The notes under the pieces are model-generated. The model ran no database searches and was not told the DNA's origin. It saw only the letters and a list, made by a program, of their open reading frames with translations. Source: Blastomyces gilchristii SLH14081 (Eukaryota > Ascomycota > Eurotiomycetes > Onygenales > Ajellomycetaceae). Taken from it: DNA of 64,000 nucleotides. The position numbers were made by a program, and so were the translations under genes. Of this stretch, positions 12,162-25,280 are shown one piece after another (the stretch's first letter is position 1; each line of letters begins with the position of its first letter). The DNA lies in NCBI RefSeq assembly GCF_000003855.2, contig NW_003101677.1, positions 182,922 to 246,921 of the forward strand. Direction: 5' to 3'.

Positions 12162-12470
12162 TATAAGAGGTCTACGCCGAATAGATCGGTATAATATTGA
12201 TAGGTCTTATATAACAAAGATAAAAACATTAGAGAAGGAAAGAAAGGGAAAGTGTGAGAATCAGTGATTGAGATGGATATTGATATGTGTATGTGATGAT
12301 GTACGCAGTGAAGCTTCAGGGCAGAAATATATACACACATTCATAGTGACTGAGAATCAGCAATCAAGAATGACTGAGAATTGAGGTGTACACATTCAAG
12401 AATGAAGTGGTTGAAATCTGTGAAGTGTAACAGAATAGTCTATATGATTGATTGAGCACAGCTCATCACA
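12162..12470 (-). repeat. 3' LTR of G2
   Basis: It aligns end to end with 17513-17821. Nearly all differences are C/T or G/A transitions, with this copy the more mutated (for example CCCGCC in the partner is CTCATC here). It has a single U3 repeat unit. Confidence 0.93.
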
Positions 12471-12489
12471 TTAGCTCTCTCTTTTCAGA

Positions 12490-15400
12490 AGCAGTTCTCA
12501 TCAGTCAAGAGCTGCTGTTTCAGATAATACAGAACTCAGAGTTCAGATCAGTTGATCATAGCTGATTCATTTCACAAGATATTATCAGCTGCGGCTGTGA
12601 GATCTCTTATTGAGAATATTCTCAATCTCTCACTCAAGCTCATTATCTTCTCCTATGATGTCTGATGACTGTTAGTCAGAAATCAGCTGAGAAGGGAACA
12701 GATCAGTGACAGTGCAGCAGAGCAAGCTTGTGTGAAATACATTATGAATTTCTGATGATGTGTCAAGATAATAGTTATAACTATCTAGAACTTCTATCAC
12801 TTTATACCTGATGTGATGATAATCTAGTGTACAAGATGAACATGTGATTTGTATGTTCTTAAGATTCAATCATATCAGATCTTCTATCTTATATTGTTCT
12901 ACAGAGTCTCAGTGAACATTGATTCAGTTCTCTTGATCTTGTTTTGCAGTTGTCATGAAGGCCTCTGCCTAATCATGAGCATCTTGAAGCTTTGTTACTA
13001 TATTATCAGCAATCTGAATCAGACTGCAGAGGTTCAGTGTGAACTGTGTAATCTCTAGAAGATTCAACACTTTCATGTGATATTCATATGTAAGAAAGAA
13101 CTGGCTTACATCTGTTGAAACAGCATCTTGACTGTTAATAGCAATCTCTGTGTGTAGGAGAAGATCATGCCAATTATCTTATAAGTGATTACAGAACTTA
13201 TGAAGATAATTCTTTACAGTCTGAATTGTCTGTTCTGATACATCATCAGTCTCAGAGTGATAGACAGTTGACAGACAGTGTGTAATCTTGAGAACTTGAC
13301 AGATTCTAGTTCAGAGAGTGCTCACAAATTGACAGTCTTAATCTGATACTATAGATCTCAGTAATTCATGCATCTGATAGAACAGGCTTTATAGAAAAGC
13401 TTCAGTTGACTTGTTCAGCATTTATCTTATCACAAGATTTCAATATTACATCTTTGCTCAATTAATTCACAATGATCAGAATGTTTCTACAATCCTTACT
13501 CTCAGATAGATTGACAGTGAAGTCAATTACTACATCTTATCAGATTCTATCAGAAATATTGAGTGATTTCAGTAGATCTTTTCTACAGTTCTTTTATAAG
13601 ATAATGAAAGAACAGCAGTTGCAGTTTCAGACAAAGTATCTGATGCTGTTTAATATCTCAGGTTAATAGAACTCTCAGAAGATCATTCTATACAGTTATT
13701 CACAGTCTGAATAATCAGTCATATACAAATCATGCATCTCTTGCATTATTCAGGTGTGTAAGAGTTTGACGTGAGAGACTCAGCATTATTCATGAAATTA
13801 TAGAGTGTTATTATCATCAATTGAACATTCTGAGATGTCAGTTCTTACATGTAATTCTGAGAGAAATCAAGATGCTTCTTGTTGTACTGCTTCAGTGAGT
13901 GCTTGAAGAAGTTCATCAGTTTGAGCTGCTATATGTCATAACTCATCTAATGTAGGTTCAGAAGAAGTTGAGATACCAGTGACAGTTCTAGTCAGAGAAG
14001 CATATATAGTGCTGTGAGCTGTTTTATCTTGATTAACTAGTATCTTCAGATTCAAGAGCTGATGCTCTCAGTTTATTCAGTGAGTATCTGTTATATCAGA
14101 TAATATATTCTGCTCTCATTATGAGAGAGTATCTGTCATTGAGTTCTAGCTGTCAGAACAGTAGTGTATTGTAAAATGAAAGTAACTTAAGAACTTGAAT
14201 CATTGTATCTATCATTCAGTAAGTTTATAAGTAGTTATGAAGTATTTGAAGTTCTTATAATCTGTGACTATCTTAAATTCAGAGACACTTCAAAGTTCAG
14301 AGTCTCATTCTTCTAAACAGTATATAATTGTGAGAAGTTTCTTATCATAGATCTCATAATTGCATTCAGCAGGACTCAGTTTCTTAAACATGAAGACATA
14401 TGATCATAGAATATCTTCATTATCATATTATAATATCACTTCTTCTGTCATGTAGTCAGAGAAATCAGCTTCAATAACTGTCTTATAATCAGAATCAAAT
14501 ATTATCAGCAGAGAGGTATTAATGAATATCTTCTTTATCTGTATAAATGCAGCTTCAGTGTCTGCTAATCATTGAAATACTGAGTCTTTCTTAGTGAGAT
14601 CTGTAAGTGATCTCATAATATCTGAGAAGTTTTGTATAAATCATCAATAGAAGTTAGCAAATCTGATGAAGCTTCATACATCTTTCACAGTATACAGAGC
14701 TTCTCATTCAAGAATAGCAGAAACTTTCTCAGAATTCATTTGAATTCCCTTGCCAGCTTCTATAATAAAATCCAGATACTTGATACTCTTGACTTTAAAA
14801 TCATACTTATCAATATCTATCAGTAGTTCTGCTTCTTATAGCTGTTGTAATATCTTTTGCATATATTCTTGATATTCTTTTCTGAATTCATCAGTGAAGA
14901 TGAGAATATCATCTAGATAAGTAGATACAAACTCATTAAGAAAATCTCAAAGTGCTCAGTTAATATACTTCTGAAATGTACTGAGAATGTTAGTCAGTTC
15001 AAAGAATGTGACTATTCATTCAAAAAGATTATAATGTGTTCAGAATGCTATAAGTCATTCATCTCCTTCAGTGATATGAATCTTATGAAATGCAGTGATG
15101 ACATCTAGTTTTGTAAATCATTGAGCTTATCTGATTCATGCTAGGGTTTCATTGATGAGAGATAAGAGATATCAATCTTTCTTTGTCAATCTGTTCAGAT
15201 CTCAGTAGTTCACACAGAATCAGAGTTCTTTATCTGATTTCTTTGCAAAGAGAATAGAGGCTGCAGTGAAAGAGTTACTAATATGTATGAATTCTTTATT
15301 CAACAGATCATTGAGTGTCTTTTGAAGAAGAAGAAGTTCATCTCAGAACATATTATAAAGAGGGTCTCATGACAGTTCAGAGTTCTTATCATTCTTTTTC

Positions 15401-16085
15401 TCTAATCTGATACTGTGATTCACTTCAGAACCTTGTAAGAGAAGTATGTTCATAATATTATCTTATTGAAAGATATCTAGATATTCATGATATTATTGAG
15501 AGAGTTTCATATAAGAATCTATTATTATAACACAGAATAACTTTTCTAGAGCCTTTTTAATATCAGTCAGACTGATGAAATAGATTGACATATAATTCTG
15601 CTGTCAGCAAACTTATCAGTGACTCTGTCAGTGATTTTGATGATGACTTCTTTTTCAGAGTATTTCATATACATTGACAGAGATCTGTGTCAGTTTCATG
15701 ATCTTGTGAATATCATCTTCATGAACTCTATTATTATTAGAGAATATCAAGCTTCTGTTTCAAGTGTTCAATAAGATGCCTTGTTCAGATAGTCAGACAA
15801 GTTCTAACATAAGATTATAATCAAGATTATCAACTTCATATGCATAGACATCTTCATATTGATATTCTCTCACATCTATGATCAGCTTCATCATGTAACA
15901 GGTATAAATGTCCTTTGAATCATCAAATTCTGTGAGAAGTCAGGATTTTGATAGAGAGATATGCTGAAGATTATGACATCTTACAACTGAAGATTTTATC
16001 ATTGCATAGTGACATAGACTGCTGTCTACCATGGCTTTCATATTATACATATTATCAATCACAGTAGATACAAGAATCACATTCA
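12490..16085 (-). pseudogene. G2 pol pseudogene with intact YLDD
   Basis: Chromodomain near 12495-12660; integrase C-terminus 12672-12869 (VIEVLDSYNYYLDTSSEIHN then VFHTSLLCC, matching the conserved C-terminal motif of gypsy integrases); integrase core about 13200-13500; RNase H about 14200-14420; RT with YLDD at 14908-14919; protease about 15780-16075. Stops at Trp positions break the frame. Function as for G1 pol. Confidence 0.85.
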
Positions 16086-17234
16086 TTATCATCTTCTCTT
16101 CAAATTATTGTCATTCAATCTCTTCAAGCTTCTGTTTATGAATTTGAACAGAAGCTAATCTTTTCCCTGTTTCACTGAGACATTCTCATAGTTATCTTTC
16201 AAATCTTTCTCCACTGCAATGTAATTGATGCGGACAGACACTGATCTTTCTCTCAAGTGTGAAGATATATAGGTTGATTGACAGTTGAAAGCAATGTGTT
16301 CTGATCAGTTACAGTTAATACACACTTCATATTGACATTGATCAACAACTTCTTCAGAAGTGATCTCAGAAACTCAGAAGTCTGTTCAAACAGCAGAAAC
16401 TCTTGCTTATGCATAGGCATTTGAATCTATTCAGTTCATGATATCTGTATCATTGCTGTTACTCCTCTTCAGTATAAGTGTATAAGTGACTGAGATGTAA
16501 CATCTTCTGTCACTGTTCTGTATACTCTTGAGCTTGATAAGATAATCATTCAATGTTCAGAGCTGTGTGCAAAAGTCTTCATAAGTCTGATCTTCATCTA
16601 CACTTATAAGAGTCTGTAAGAGTTTGAAAGTCAATGTCTTCTTGAGCATGCTAATCTTCATTCAATTCTCTCAAGATTGATCACCTGCTTCTAGAATCTT
16701 GATGTTGAAGTCAGGAATAAATGTTGTAAGAGAAGTGTTTCTCTGTTAAGTACTCTATAATCAATCTAATGCTTTCTGTTACATGGCAGTGTCTCAGAAC
16801 AGAATATCAAGATGTTTCATAATATTGTCAGAAGTTCTCAACACTGATTCACATGCTTTCATTCATGAATGAAACTTCTATTTCACATGATTCTTCAATT
16901 ATTCATTGATATATTAATCTTGATTGATTAATGAACTGATAGAATCTTCATCTACACTCAGTTTCACAAGTATTTCCATTCTTCATAATGAGTAGAGAGT
17001 GAGATCAGAAGTATTAAAGTATGTAGAAGCATCTAAGCATTCTTTCAGTGCTTTTGTATTTAATTCTGTAGATGTTGAAATCACATGAGTTAATCATTGA
17101 ATCTCTTTATATTGAAGTTATTGAGTTGTATGTATATCTGCTATCTGTTGCTGTTGTAATTTCAACATTGCTCAGAGTCACTGTGACATCATATCTATGC
17201 TCGCATTTGAGAGTTTCATATTATCATTAGACAT
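16086..17234 (-). pseudogene. G2 gag pseudogene
   Basis: The start ATG at 17234 (minus strand) gives MSNDNMKLSNASIDMMSQ before the first stop, and the same start is visible in G5. A CCHC knuckle near 16295-16335 keeps its spacing. The region between is Gln- and Leu-rich and carries many TGA and TAA codons. A leader of about 280 bp separates it from the 5' LTR; the MITE found there in G1 is absent. Confidence 0.75.
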
Positions 17235-17512
17235 GGTTATATCAATCATCAAATATGTGATATCCGTGAAATCTGAAGAAGTGTAATCATATTCTCATAC
17301 ATCTGAGTGTCAGAACTCTCAGGTCTTTCACTGACATTCTCTTGTAAGATCTTATTGCAGGGCCAGAATGACTGATGAGCAAGCTTCTATCTGAGAACTT
17401 GATGTCTGCTTAACTGTTTAACTGTTTCTCTATTTCTTACACATTGTTACACATTTAGATATCTCTTGATGAATAATCATTCCTAATGAGAAGATGATGA
17501 ATATTTTTATAG

Positions 17513-17821
17513 TGTAAGAGGCCTACGCCGAATAGATCGGTATAATATTGATAGGTCTTATATAACAAAGATAAAAACATTAGAGAAGGAAAGAAAGGAA
17601 AAGTGTGAGAATCAGTGATCAAGGTGGATATTTATATGCATATGTGGTGGTGTACACAGTGGAGCTTCGGGGCGGAAATATATACACGCGTTTGTAGCAG
17701 CTGAGAATCAGCGATCAAGAATGACCGAGAATCGGAGTGTACATGTTCAAGAATGAAGTGGTTGAAATCTGTGAAGTGTAACAGAATAGTCTATATAATT
17801 GATCGGGCGCAGCCCGCCACA
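17513..17821 (-). repeat. 5' LTR of G2
   Basis: It starts TGTAAGAGGCCTACGCC and ends GCAGCCCGCCACA, the least mutated LTR ends in the window. It contains one CCGAGAATCGG site (17725-17735) and a TTATATAA box near 17560. Confidence 0.93.
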
Positions 17822-18775
17822 ATTTTCTCTAATACTTGTTAAAAGAATAGATGTAATTAGCTTTACTCTATTCTCAAGTATTTTATTTAAGATAACTTGA
17901 CTCTGATTTCAATAGAGCTCACTCTGCTTTTCAGATTTCAGCTGTTTTACACTTTCTTCAACTGCTTTTCAATCAGCTTTTTCAAAGTTATACTGATTAG
18001 AGAGAAGAGGATTTTCACTCATTTATTTTTCACTCAGTTTAATATTAAATTGAATAATTTTATGACCTGATTCTGAGGTCTCATTTGAATTAATAAACCA
18101 GTTTATAAGTCTTTTTTCTATTAGATTTTGTGATATGAAAGTTAAATCTATAATAGATTTCTGTTTCATATCTTTTCTAAAGAATGTTTATTAATCAGAC
18201 TTGGTAACTAAATCTATTGAATACTTAAAAGTTTATTTAATCAGTTTATCTGCTCTTACTGCTCTTCTGCATTCTGAATTTCATTAGAGATGATGTGTAT
18301 TGAAGTCTTCTGCAATGATAGAGTTTTTTAAGAGAATTATATTCAAAAATTCTCTATTAATTATTCAGAAATTGTTGTTTACTTTCAATAACTTTTCATT
18401 ATAGATATTTATGAGTTGAATGATATCAAACTCATTCTCTTTATCTATAATATCACTTACTAGAATATCAGAGTCAGATATAATATTAAATCTCAGGTTA
18501 AACTGATATCTTAATCATTTTCTTCTGTAAATTACTACTCTTGATTTTATCTCAGATTTTTCAGGTGGAAAGTAGTAATAGCTTGAATGAGAAATGATGT
18601 ACTTTTACTCAGCATCAAAGTTTGATTCTTGAAGAAGTATAAAGTCAACTTTTTATTCAAATACAATCTGAAGACAAGAATAAATGCAATTTGAGTTTCT
18701 ATTCACATTGTTTTGAATAAATGTAATTTTTGAAGAATTTTTAAACTTTTTTTCTTCATTTTGTTATATATTCAT
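17822..18775 (-). pseudogene. L-C ORF2 piece: endonuclease domain
   Basis: ORF2 starts with ATG at 18775 on the minus strand, as in the other copies. The first 300 codons form an apurinic/apyrimidinic-type endonuclease, which would nick the target to prime reverse transcription. The expected motifs are recognisable: LLQE near 18620, the DFNxHH box near 18290 and an SDH-like site near 18080. The domain is cut by G2. Confidence 0.8.
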
Positions 18776-20382
18776 ACTAAAATAGAGTAGAAATAGAGTA
18801 GAATCTAATTACTATCATCTGATAGTAGATTATAACTGTGTTGAAAAGCAGGAATTTCAACTGCTTGCATTCTTTCTAGTTTATCAACAGAGTCATTCCT
18901 CAATTCTTCAATCTTAACAGGTGTTTGAGAATTCACATTCTATTTATGTTTAGCTGAAGAATTTGAGTTTGAGAATTTAGATAATTGAGAGTTTCTTCTC
19001 TTTAAGCTTGCAGTTGTAGATTCACTGACTTGACTATTATCTTCAGTTTTAGATTGACTTTGAGCTTCTTCTTTTCTTCAGTTCTTTTGAATTCTTGAAG
19101 CAAATGTGCATTCTTTTGAACTAGATACATGCTTTTCTTTGCAGTTAGAGCATTTAAGCAGAGTATGTTGACATATTTCATCTCTTTTTGAGCATATTTC
19201 ATATTTATATTTACTAGTTTTGTAATCTTTAGCATAGAAACCGCATTTTATATCTCTGAAATAAGAGATTGTAAAGTGTTCATATCTTTGACAGTTTGAA
19301 CACTGTGTTTGTGTTTTGAGATTTATTCTTGAGTCTTTGTATTCATGAACTCTCATTTTCAAATCTACTACTCTCACTTCAGAGATTTTTGATTATTCAA
19401 GTGTCTTTATATAAACTAGAACAGAGGCATTTCTTTCAATTTGTCTAAATTCAATTGAATTCAGTCATACAGATTTCTTTCTCAGTTAAATAGAGTTATA
19501 TTCTTTCAACTCATTTTTGAGAAGTAGCATTTCTTTCTCACAGTCAAAAATTTCAACTGAAATATTATAAAGAATGAATTTATCTCACTTTTCATCTCTC
19601 TCAGATAGAATTGTTGTATTTAACAGAGATTCTAATACTGATTTTCAGATATTCTCATTTTTAATAAGAAATTCCACACTGAATTTAGGCATTGTAGTTA
19701 GAATGCTAGAGTTTTCAAAGAAAGATAACTCAATTGAAGCTACAACTGATTTTTAAACTTCAATATCATATATTAACTAAGAAAAGAACTGGTGATTAAC
19801 CTTATTTCTAATTTTGAAAATGAGATTTGAGTTCAGCTTGTTCTTCTACAGAATCTCTCTATTTGAGACTTTGAGAATAAGTCTTCTATTTCTGAAGATT
19901 TGAACATTTTTGTCTTTTTGCATTTTCTTCTCTTCTTTCTTATGAAGAGAAGTATGAGCATTTTTCCTCTGAGTATTTTCAGAGTTTTGAGCAGATTTTG
20001 AGACAGTAGATTTAGAAACAGCAGATTCTGCTGCTTGAGCATATGTTTTTTTCTGATTTGAGAAAGAAAAAGGTGAAGAGAAGTCAGTGATTGTACTAGA
20101 AGTTTTTAATGTTTTTTAAACTGTATTTAAAATTCCAAGCTTGAACTTAATCACTTCCTGTACTTGTCTAGCCTGAGTATGAAGAATTAACAGAACTTCT
20201 TTATTCATCTCAATCAGATACCGTTTTTCAAGAATTTTGCTGGCTTTTTCAAGCTCTTGTATTTCAAGAACTTATTATTTCTCTATTTCTTCTTTCTTTC
20301 TTCTCTTCAGAATTTCAATCTCAGGAATAGCATCTGAGAAAGCATCTTTTTTCATATCAACTGAGTGTATTTTTGAACTCAT
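18772..20382 (-). pseudogene. L-C ORF1: zinc-knuckle protein
   Basis: It starts at 20382 with MSSKIHSVDMKK and ends beside the ORF2 start. A coiled-coil-like Glu/Lys-rich N-terminus (20220-20330) is followed by a Ser/Lys-rich linker. Near 19078-19330 is a cluster of three knuckles: CSNCQRYEHFTISYF, CGFYAKDYKTSKY and CSNCKEKHVSSSKEC. The frame is open for 99 codons at 19078-19377. This is the nucleic-acid-binding ORF1 typical of Tad LINEs. TGA and TAA stops inactivate it. Confidence 0.8.
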
Positions 20383-20394
20383 TTTTCTCACTCA

Positions 20395-20475
20395 ATGAAA
20401 AGTTGGTCAGCCTGTTTCAATTGAGATATTTATCAGTCTATTTTCAATTGAAAAGTTGGTCAGACTATTTCAAAA
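20395..20475 (-). repeat. Tandem repeats upstream of L-C ORF1
   Basis: Two copies of a roughly 60-bp unit built on AAAAGTTGGTCAG and a CAATTGA palindrome. L-B (27775-27895) and L-E (60533-60665) have three copies, so the number varies. They lie directly before the ORF1 ATG. Confidence 0.7.
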
Positions 20476-20488
20476 GAAGAAAGACTCT

Positions 20489-21314
20489 CAGAGCTTTCGT
20501 CAAGCGCTTCACCACAAACTCGCTCAATTTTTCGAATAAGAACCCGCCGATAGATCCATTGAAAAGCCCTCGATCATACAAGCATTTTGACCCCATCGCC
20601 GACCGCATACCCCGTGTGGTGGTGGAGTTATCCAGCCAAACATGAACCAGACATTGTTCGAAACTCCTGTGTGGGATTATCCCCCGTTCACCCCTACCAC
20701 ACCACAACCCTGGGCCAAATTGCCATACAAATTGTAAGGCAAAGAGACCTAATCATATGCACCAATCTTCTCGATTTTGGAAGATCCCTGACCTGTAATT
20801 GTGGAGATATCTGAGAAGCATCTTTCATGAAAACCCTGTCTATCTTTGATGTTCCAAAACATCAACGCCAAGTCCCACCCACGTACCGCCCTTCCCAATC
20901 TGGCCCACCTCCGGCAGAAAAATACAAAAAGATACCTCAGCAATAGTATCAAGTATATAATCAACAGACACATCTGAAGTGCATTCTCTGTGAAAAACCC
21001 TCTCTGTCTTTGATGTACCAAGACATCAACACCAAGTCTCACCCTTGTACCGCCTCTCCCGATCTGGCTCATCCTCAGCAGAAAAGTACAAAGAGATACC
21101 TCAGTAACTGTACTCAATACATAATCAGCAGACACAACAACTATAAAATCAGTATACTTCAAGATCTGACTGAGCCTTTGATTTCTGCACAGTGAGATAT
21201 ATTAAATCTAGTTTTAATATCTCAATATTCAATAGATTCTGTAAGAGATTGAGAACAGCAACACTAGATTTCTATTGAATTTGAGAATTAACTCTATATT
21301 AATATAATCATTGA
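20489..21314 (+). other. L-B 5' UTR, GC-rich promoter-like part
   Basis: A non-coding leader that also begins L-C (to 36390, minus) and L-E (to 63844, minus). It keeps runs such as CCCCCGTTCACCCC and many CG steps. Internal promoters are usual for LINE 5' UTRs, so this is the likely promoter. The open frames here (20373-20645, 20465-20707, 20749-21162) are not conserved between copies and I do not call them genes. Confidence 0.75.
20828..21146 (+). repeat. Two ~163-bp tandem monomers in the LINE 5' UTR
   Basis: The unit starting TGAAAACCCTGTC at 20828 recurs at 20991 (TGAAAAACCCTCTC), each ending with CAGCAGAAAAxTAC, CTCAG and AATCAxCAGACAC blocks. L-E has both units (63170-63345 and 63350-63510). 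L-C has both (about 35270-36060), the second with an internal deletion and the first split by MITE M3. They resemble the promoter monomers of some LINEs. Confidence 0.8.
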
Positions 21315-21628
21315 TGTAAGAGGTCTACGGTGAATAGATTGGTATTATATTAATAGGTCTTATATAATAAAGAGAAAAACATTAGAGAAGAAAAGAAAGA
21401 GAAAGTGCGAGAATCAGCAATCAAAGTGAATATTTATACATGTATGTGGTGGTGTATGTAGTGGTGCTTCAAGGTGGAAGAATATACACGTGTTCATAGT
21501 GGCTGAGGATCGGCGATCAGAACATACACATTCATGACAGTCAAGAATCAGTGATCAGGAATGAGGTGATAGAAATCTATGAAGTGTATGAAATAGTCTA
21601 TATAATTGATCAGATGCAGTCTGTCACA
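21315..21628 (-). repeat. 3' LTR of G3
   Basis: It begins TGTAAGAGGTC and ends TCTGTCACA. It is more mutated than its partner: the CCGAGGATCGG sites of the 5' LTR are degraded here. Confidence 0.92.
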
Positions 21629-21639
21629 TTAGTCTCTTC

Positions 21640-24600
21640 TTTTCAGAAGTAGTTCTCATCAGTCAAGAGCTGCTGTTTCAGATAACACAGAACTCAGAGT
21701 TCAGGTCAGTTAATTATAGCTGACTTATTTCACAAGATATTATTAACTGCAGTCATGTGATCTCTCATTGAGAATATCTTTAATCTCTCACTCAAGCTCA
21801 TTATCTTCTTCTATAATCTCTGACAGTTGTCAGTCAGAAGTTAGTTGAGAAGAAAACAGATTAATGACAGTGCAGCAGAGCAAGCTTGTATAAAAGATAT
21901 TATAAATTTCTGATAATATGTCAAGATAGTAGTTATAACTATCTAGAACTTCTATCACTTTATACTTGATATAATAGTAATCTAGTGTATAAGATGAATA
22001 TGTGATTTGTATATTTTTAAGATTCAATTATACTAGATCTTCTATCTTATATTATTCAGTAAGATCTTGATAAACATTGATTTAATTCTCTTAATCTTGT
22101 TTCACAGTTGTTATGAAGACCTCTGCTCAATTACAGATATCTTGAAGTTTTATTACTATATTATCAGTGATCTGAATCAGACTGCAGAGATTTAGTGTAA
22201 ACTGTGTAATCTCTAGAAGATTTAACATCTTCATGTAATAACTGTGTGTAAGAAAAAATGAGCTTACATCTGTTGAAATAGTATCTCATTCATTGATAGT
22301 GATCTCTACATATAGAAGCAGATTATGTCAATTATCTTATAAGTGATTATAAAACTTATAAAGATAGTTCTTTACAGTCTGAATTATCTGTTCTGATATA
22401 TCATCAGTCTTGAGATGATAGACAGTTGACAGATAGCATGTAATCTTGAGAACTTGACAGATTCTTATTCAGAGAGTGCTTACAAATTAATAGTTTTAAT
22501 TCAATACTATAGATCTCAGTAATTCATACATCTGATAGAATGAGCTTCTTAGAAAAGCTTCAGCAACTTGTTTAACATTCATCTTATCACAGAGTTTTAA
22601 TATAATACTCTTACTCAATTAATTTACAATGACTAGAATATTTCTACAGCTCTTACTCTCAGAGAGATTAACAGTAAAGTCAATTATCATATTTTATCAG
22701 ATTCTATCAGAGATATCAAGTGATTTCAGCAGATCTTTTCTACAGTTCTTTCATAAGATGATAGAGAAATAATAATTACAATTTCAGATGAAATGTCTGA
22801 TGCTGTTTAATATCTCAGATCAGTAGAACTTCTGAGAGATTATTTAATACAGTTATTCATGATCTGAATAATCAGTCATATATAAATTATGCATCTCTTG
22901 CATTATCTGAGTGTGTAAGAGTTTGAAGTAGAGAACTCAACATTACTCACAGAACTGTAGAGTATTATTGTCATTAATTAAGTATTCTGAGATGTTGATT
23001 CTTATACATAGTTCTGAGAAGAATCAGAGTGCTTCTTGATATACTGCTTCAGTGAGTATTTGAAGAAGTTCATCAGTTTGAGCTGTTATATGTCATAATT
23101 CATTCAGTGTAGATTCAGAAGAAGTCAAGATATCAGTGTCAGTGTCAGTGTTAGTTCAGAGAGAGAGTGTTCTAATCAGAGAAGTATATATAGTGTCATG
23201 AGTTGTTTTATCTTGATTAACTAGTATCTTCAGATTCAAGAGCTGATGCTCTTGATTCATTCAGTAAGTATCTGTTATATTAGATAATATATCTTGCTCT
23301 TGTTATAAGAGAGTATCTGTTATCAAGTTCTGACTGCCAGAACAGTAGTGTATTATAAAATGAAAGTGACTTAAGAACTCAGATCATTGTATCTGTTATT
23401 CAGTGAGTTTACAGATAGTTATAAAGTATTTGAGATTTTTATAATCTATAACTATCTCAAATTCAGAGATACTTCAGAGTTCAGAGTTTCATTCTTCTAA
23501 ACAGTGTACAATTGTAAGAAGTTTCTTATTATAGATTTCATAATTGTATTCAGTAGAACTCAGTTTCTTAGATATGAAGATATATAATTGTAGAACATCT
23601 TTATTATCATATTACAATATCACTTCTTCTATTATATAGTCAGAGAAATCAGCTTCAACAACTGTCTTACAATCAGAATTGAATATTATTAGTAGAGAGG
23701 TATTAATGAACATCTTCTTTATCTGTATAAATGCAGCTTCAGTGTCTACTGATCATTAAAATACTATGTCTTTCTTAGTGAGTTCTGTAAGTAATCTTAC
23801 AATATCTGAGAAGTTTTATATAAATTGCTGATAGAAGTTAGTAAATCTGATGAAGCTTTATACATCTTTCACAGTGTGTGAGACCTCTCATTCAAGAATA
23901 GTAGAGATCTTCTCAGAATTCATTCAGATTCTCTTGTCAGCTTCTATGATAAAACCTAAGTATTTAGTACTCTTGACTTTGAAATCACACTTGTTAATAT
24001 TAATTAATAGTCTCACTTCTCATAGTCATTGTAATACTTTTTACACATACTCTTGATATTTCTTTCTGAATTCATCAGTAAAGATGAGAATGTTATCTAA
24101 ATAAGTAGATGCAAATTCATTAAGAAAGTCTCAGAGTACTCAGTTAATATACTTCTGAAATGTACTGAGAACATTGATCAGTTCAAAGAGTGTAACTACT
24201 CATTCAAAGAGATTATATTATGTTCAGAATATTGTAAATCATTCTATCTCCTTCAGTGATATGAATCTTATGAAACACAGTGATAATATCTAACTTTATA
24301 AATTATTGAGCTTGTTCAATGCAAGCTAGAGTTTCATTGATAAGAGATAAAGAATAACAGTCTTTCTTTATTAATCTGTTCAATTCTTGATAATTCATAC
24401 AGAACTGAAGTTCTTCATCTGGTTTCTTTATAAAGAGAATAGAGACTGCAGTGAAAGAGTTACTAATGTATATAAATTCTTTATTCAACAGATTATTGAG
24501 TGTCTTTCAAAGAAGAAGAAGTTCATCTCAGAATATATTATAAAGAGAGTCTTATAACAGTTCAGAGTTCTTATCATTCTTTTTCTCTAACTTAATACTG

Positions 24601-25280
24601 TGATTCACTTCAGAATCTTGTAAGAAAGATATGTTTATAATATTATCTTATCAGAAGATATCTAGATATTCATGATATTATTGAGAAAGTTTCATACAAG
24701 AATCTGTTATTATAATACAGAATAACTTTTCTAGAGTCTTTTTAATATTAGTCAGACTGATGAAATAGATTGATATATAATTCTACTATCAGTGAACTTG
24801 TCACTAACTCTGTCAGTGATTTTAATAATGACTTCTTTTTCAGAGTATTTTATAAGTGTTGGCAGAGATCTGTGTAAGATTCATAGTCTTATGAATATCA
24901 TCTTCATGAATTCTATTATTATTAGAAAATATCAAGCTTCTGTTTTAAGTATTCAGTAAGATGCCTTGTTCAGATAACTAGACAAGTTCTAATATAAGAT
25001 TATAATTGAGATTATCAACTTCATATGCATAGACATCTTCATGTTAATGTTCTCTCATATCTATGCTTAGTTTCATTATATAATAGATATAAACATTCTT
25101 CAGATCATCAAATTCTGTGAGAAGTTGAGATTTTGATAAAGAAATACACTGAAGATTATAATATCTTACAACTGAAGATTTTATCATTACATAGTAGTAT
25201 AGACTGCTGTCTATCATGACTTTCATATTATACATATTATCAATCACAGTAGATATAAGAATTATATTCATTGTTATTTT
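21640..25280 (-). pseudogene. G3 pol pseudogene
   Basis: Integrase C-terminus 21830-22027. RT N-terminus 24303-24488 with SNSFTAVSILFIKKPDEELQ followed by FCMNYQELN, an unmistakable gypsy RT start. The catalytic box at 24092-24103 is YLDN. Protease 25044-25271 (MIDSSLYYYVMIKSSVV). RNase H about 23400-23620. The chromodomain occupies about 21650-21820. Broken by many TGA, TAA and TAG stops. Confidence 0.87.

Larger units (their letters stand above)
12162..17821 (-). mobile_element. Ty3/gypsy chromovirus G2, full length
   Basis: Two 309-bp LTRs (12162-12470, 17513-17821) flank a 5-kb internal region on the minus strand. The TSD is ATTTT (12157-12161, 17822-17826); the empty target is at 39580-39600 in L-D. 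The order matches G1 and there is no internal insertion. This is one of the two copies with an unmutated YLDD box. Confidence 0.93.

Noticed and set aside
20373..21195. Open frames of 60-137 codons on both strands (20373-20645, 20465-20707, 20587-20814, 20749-21162, 21010-21195)
   Set aside because: They lie in the less mutated LINE 5' UTR, overlap each other, in part cross the L-C/L-B junction and are not kept in the other LINE copies.
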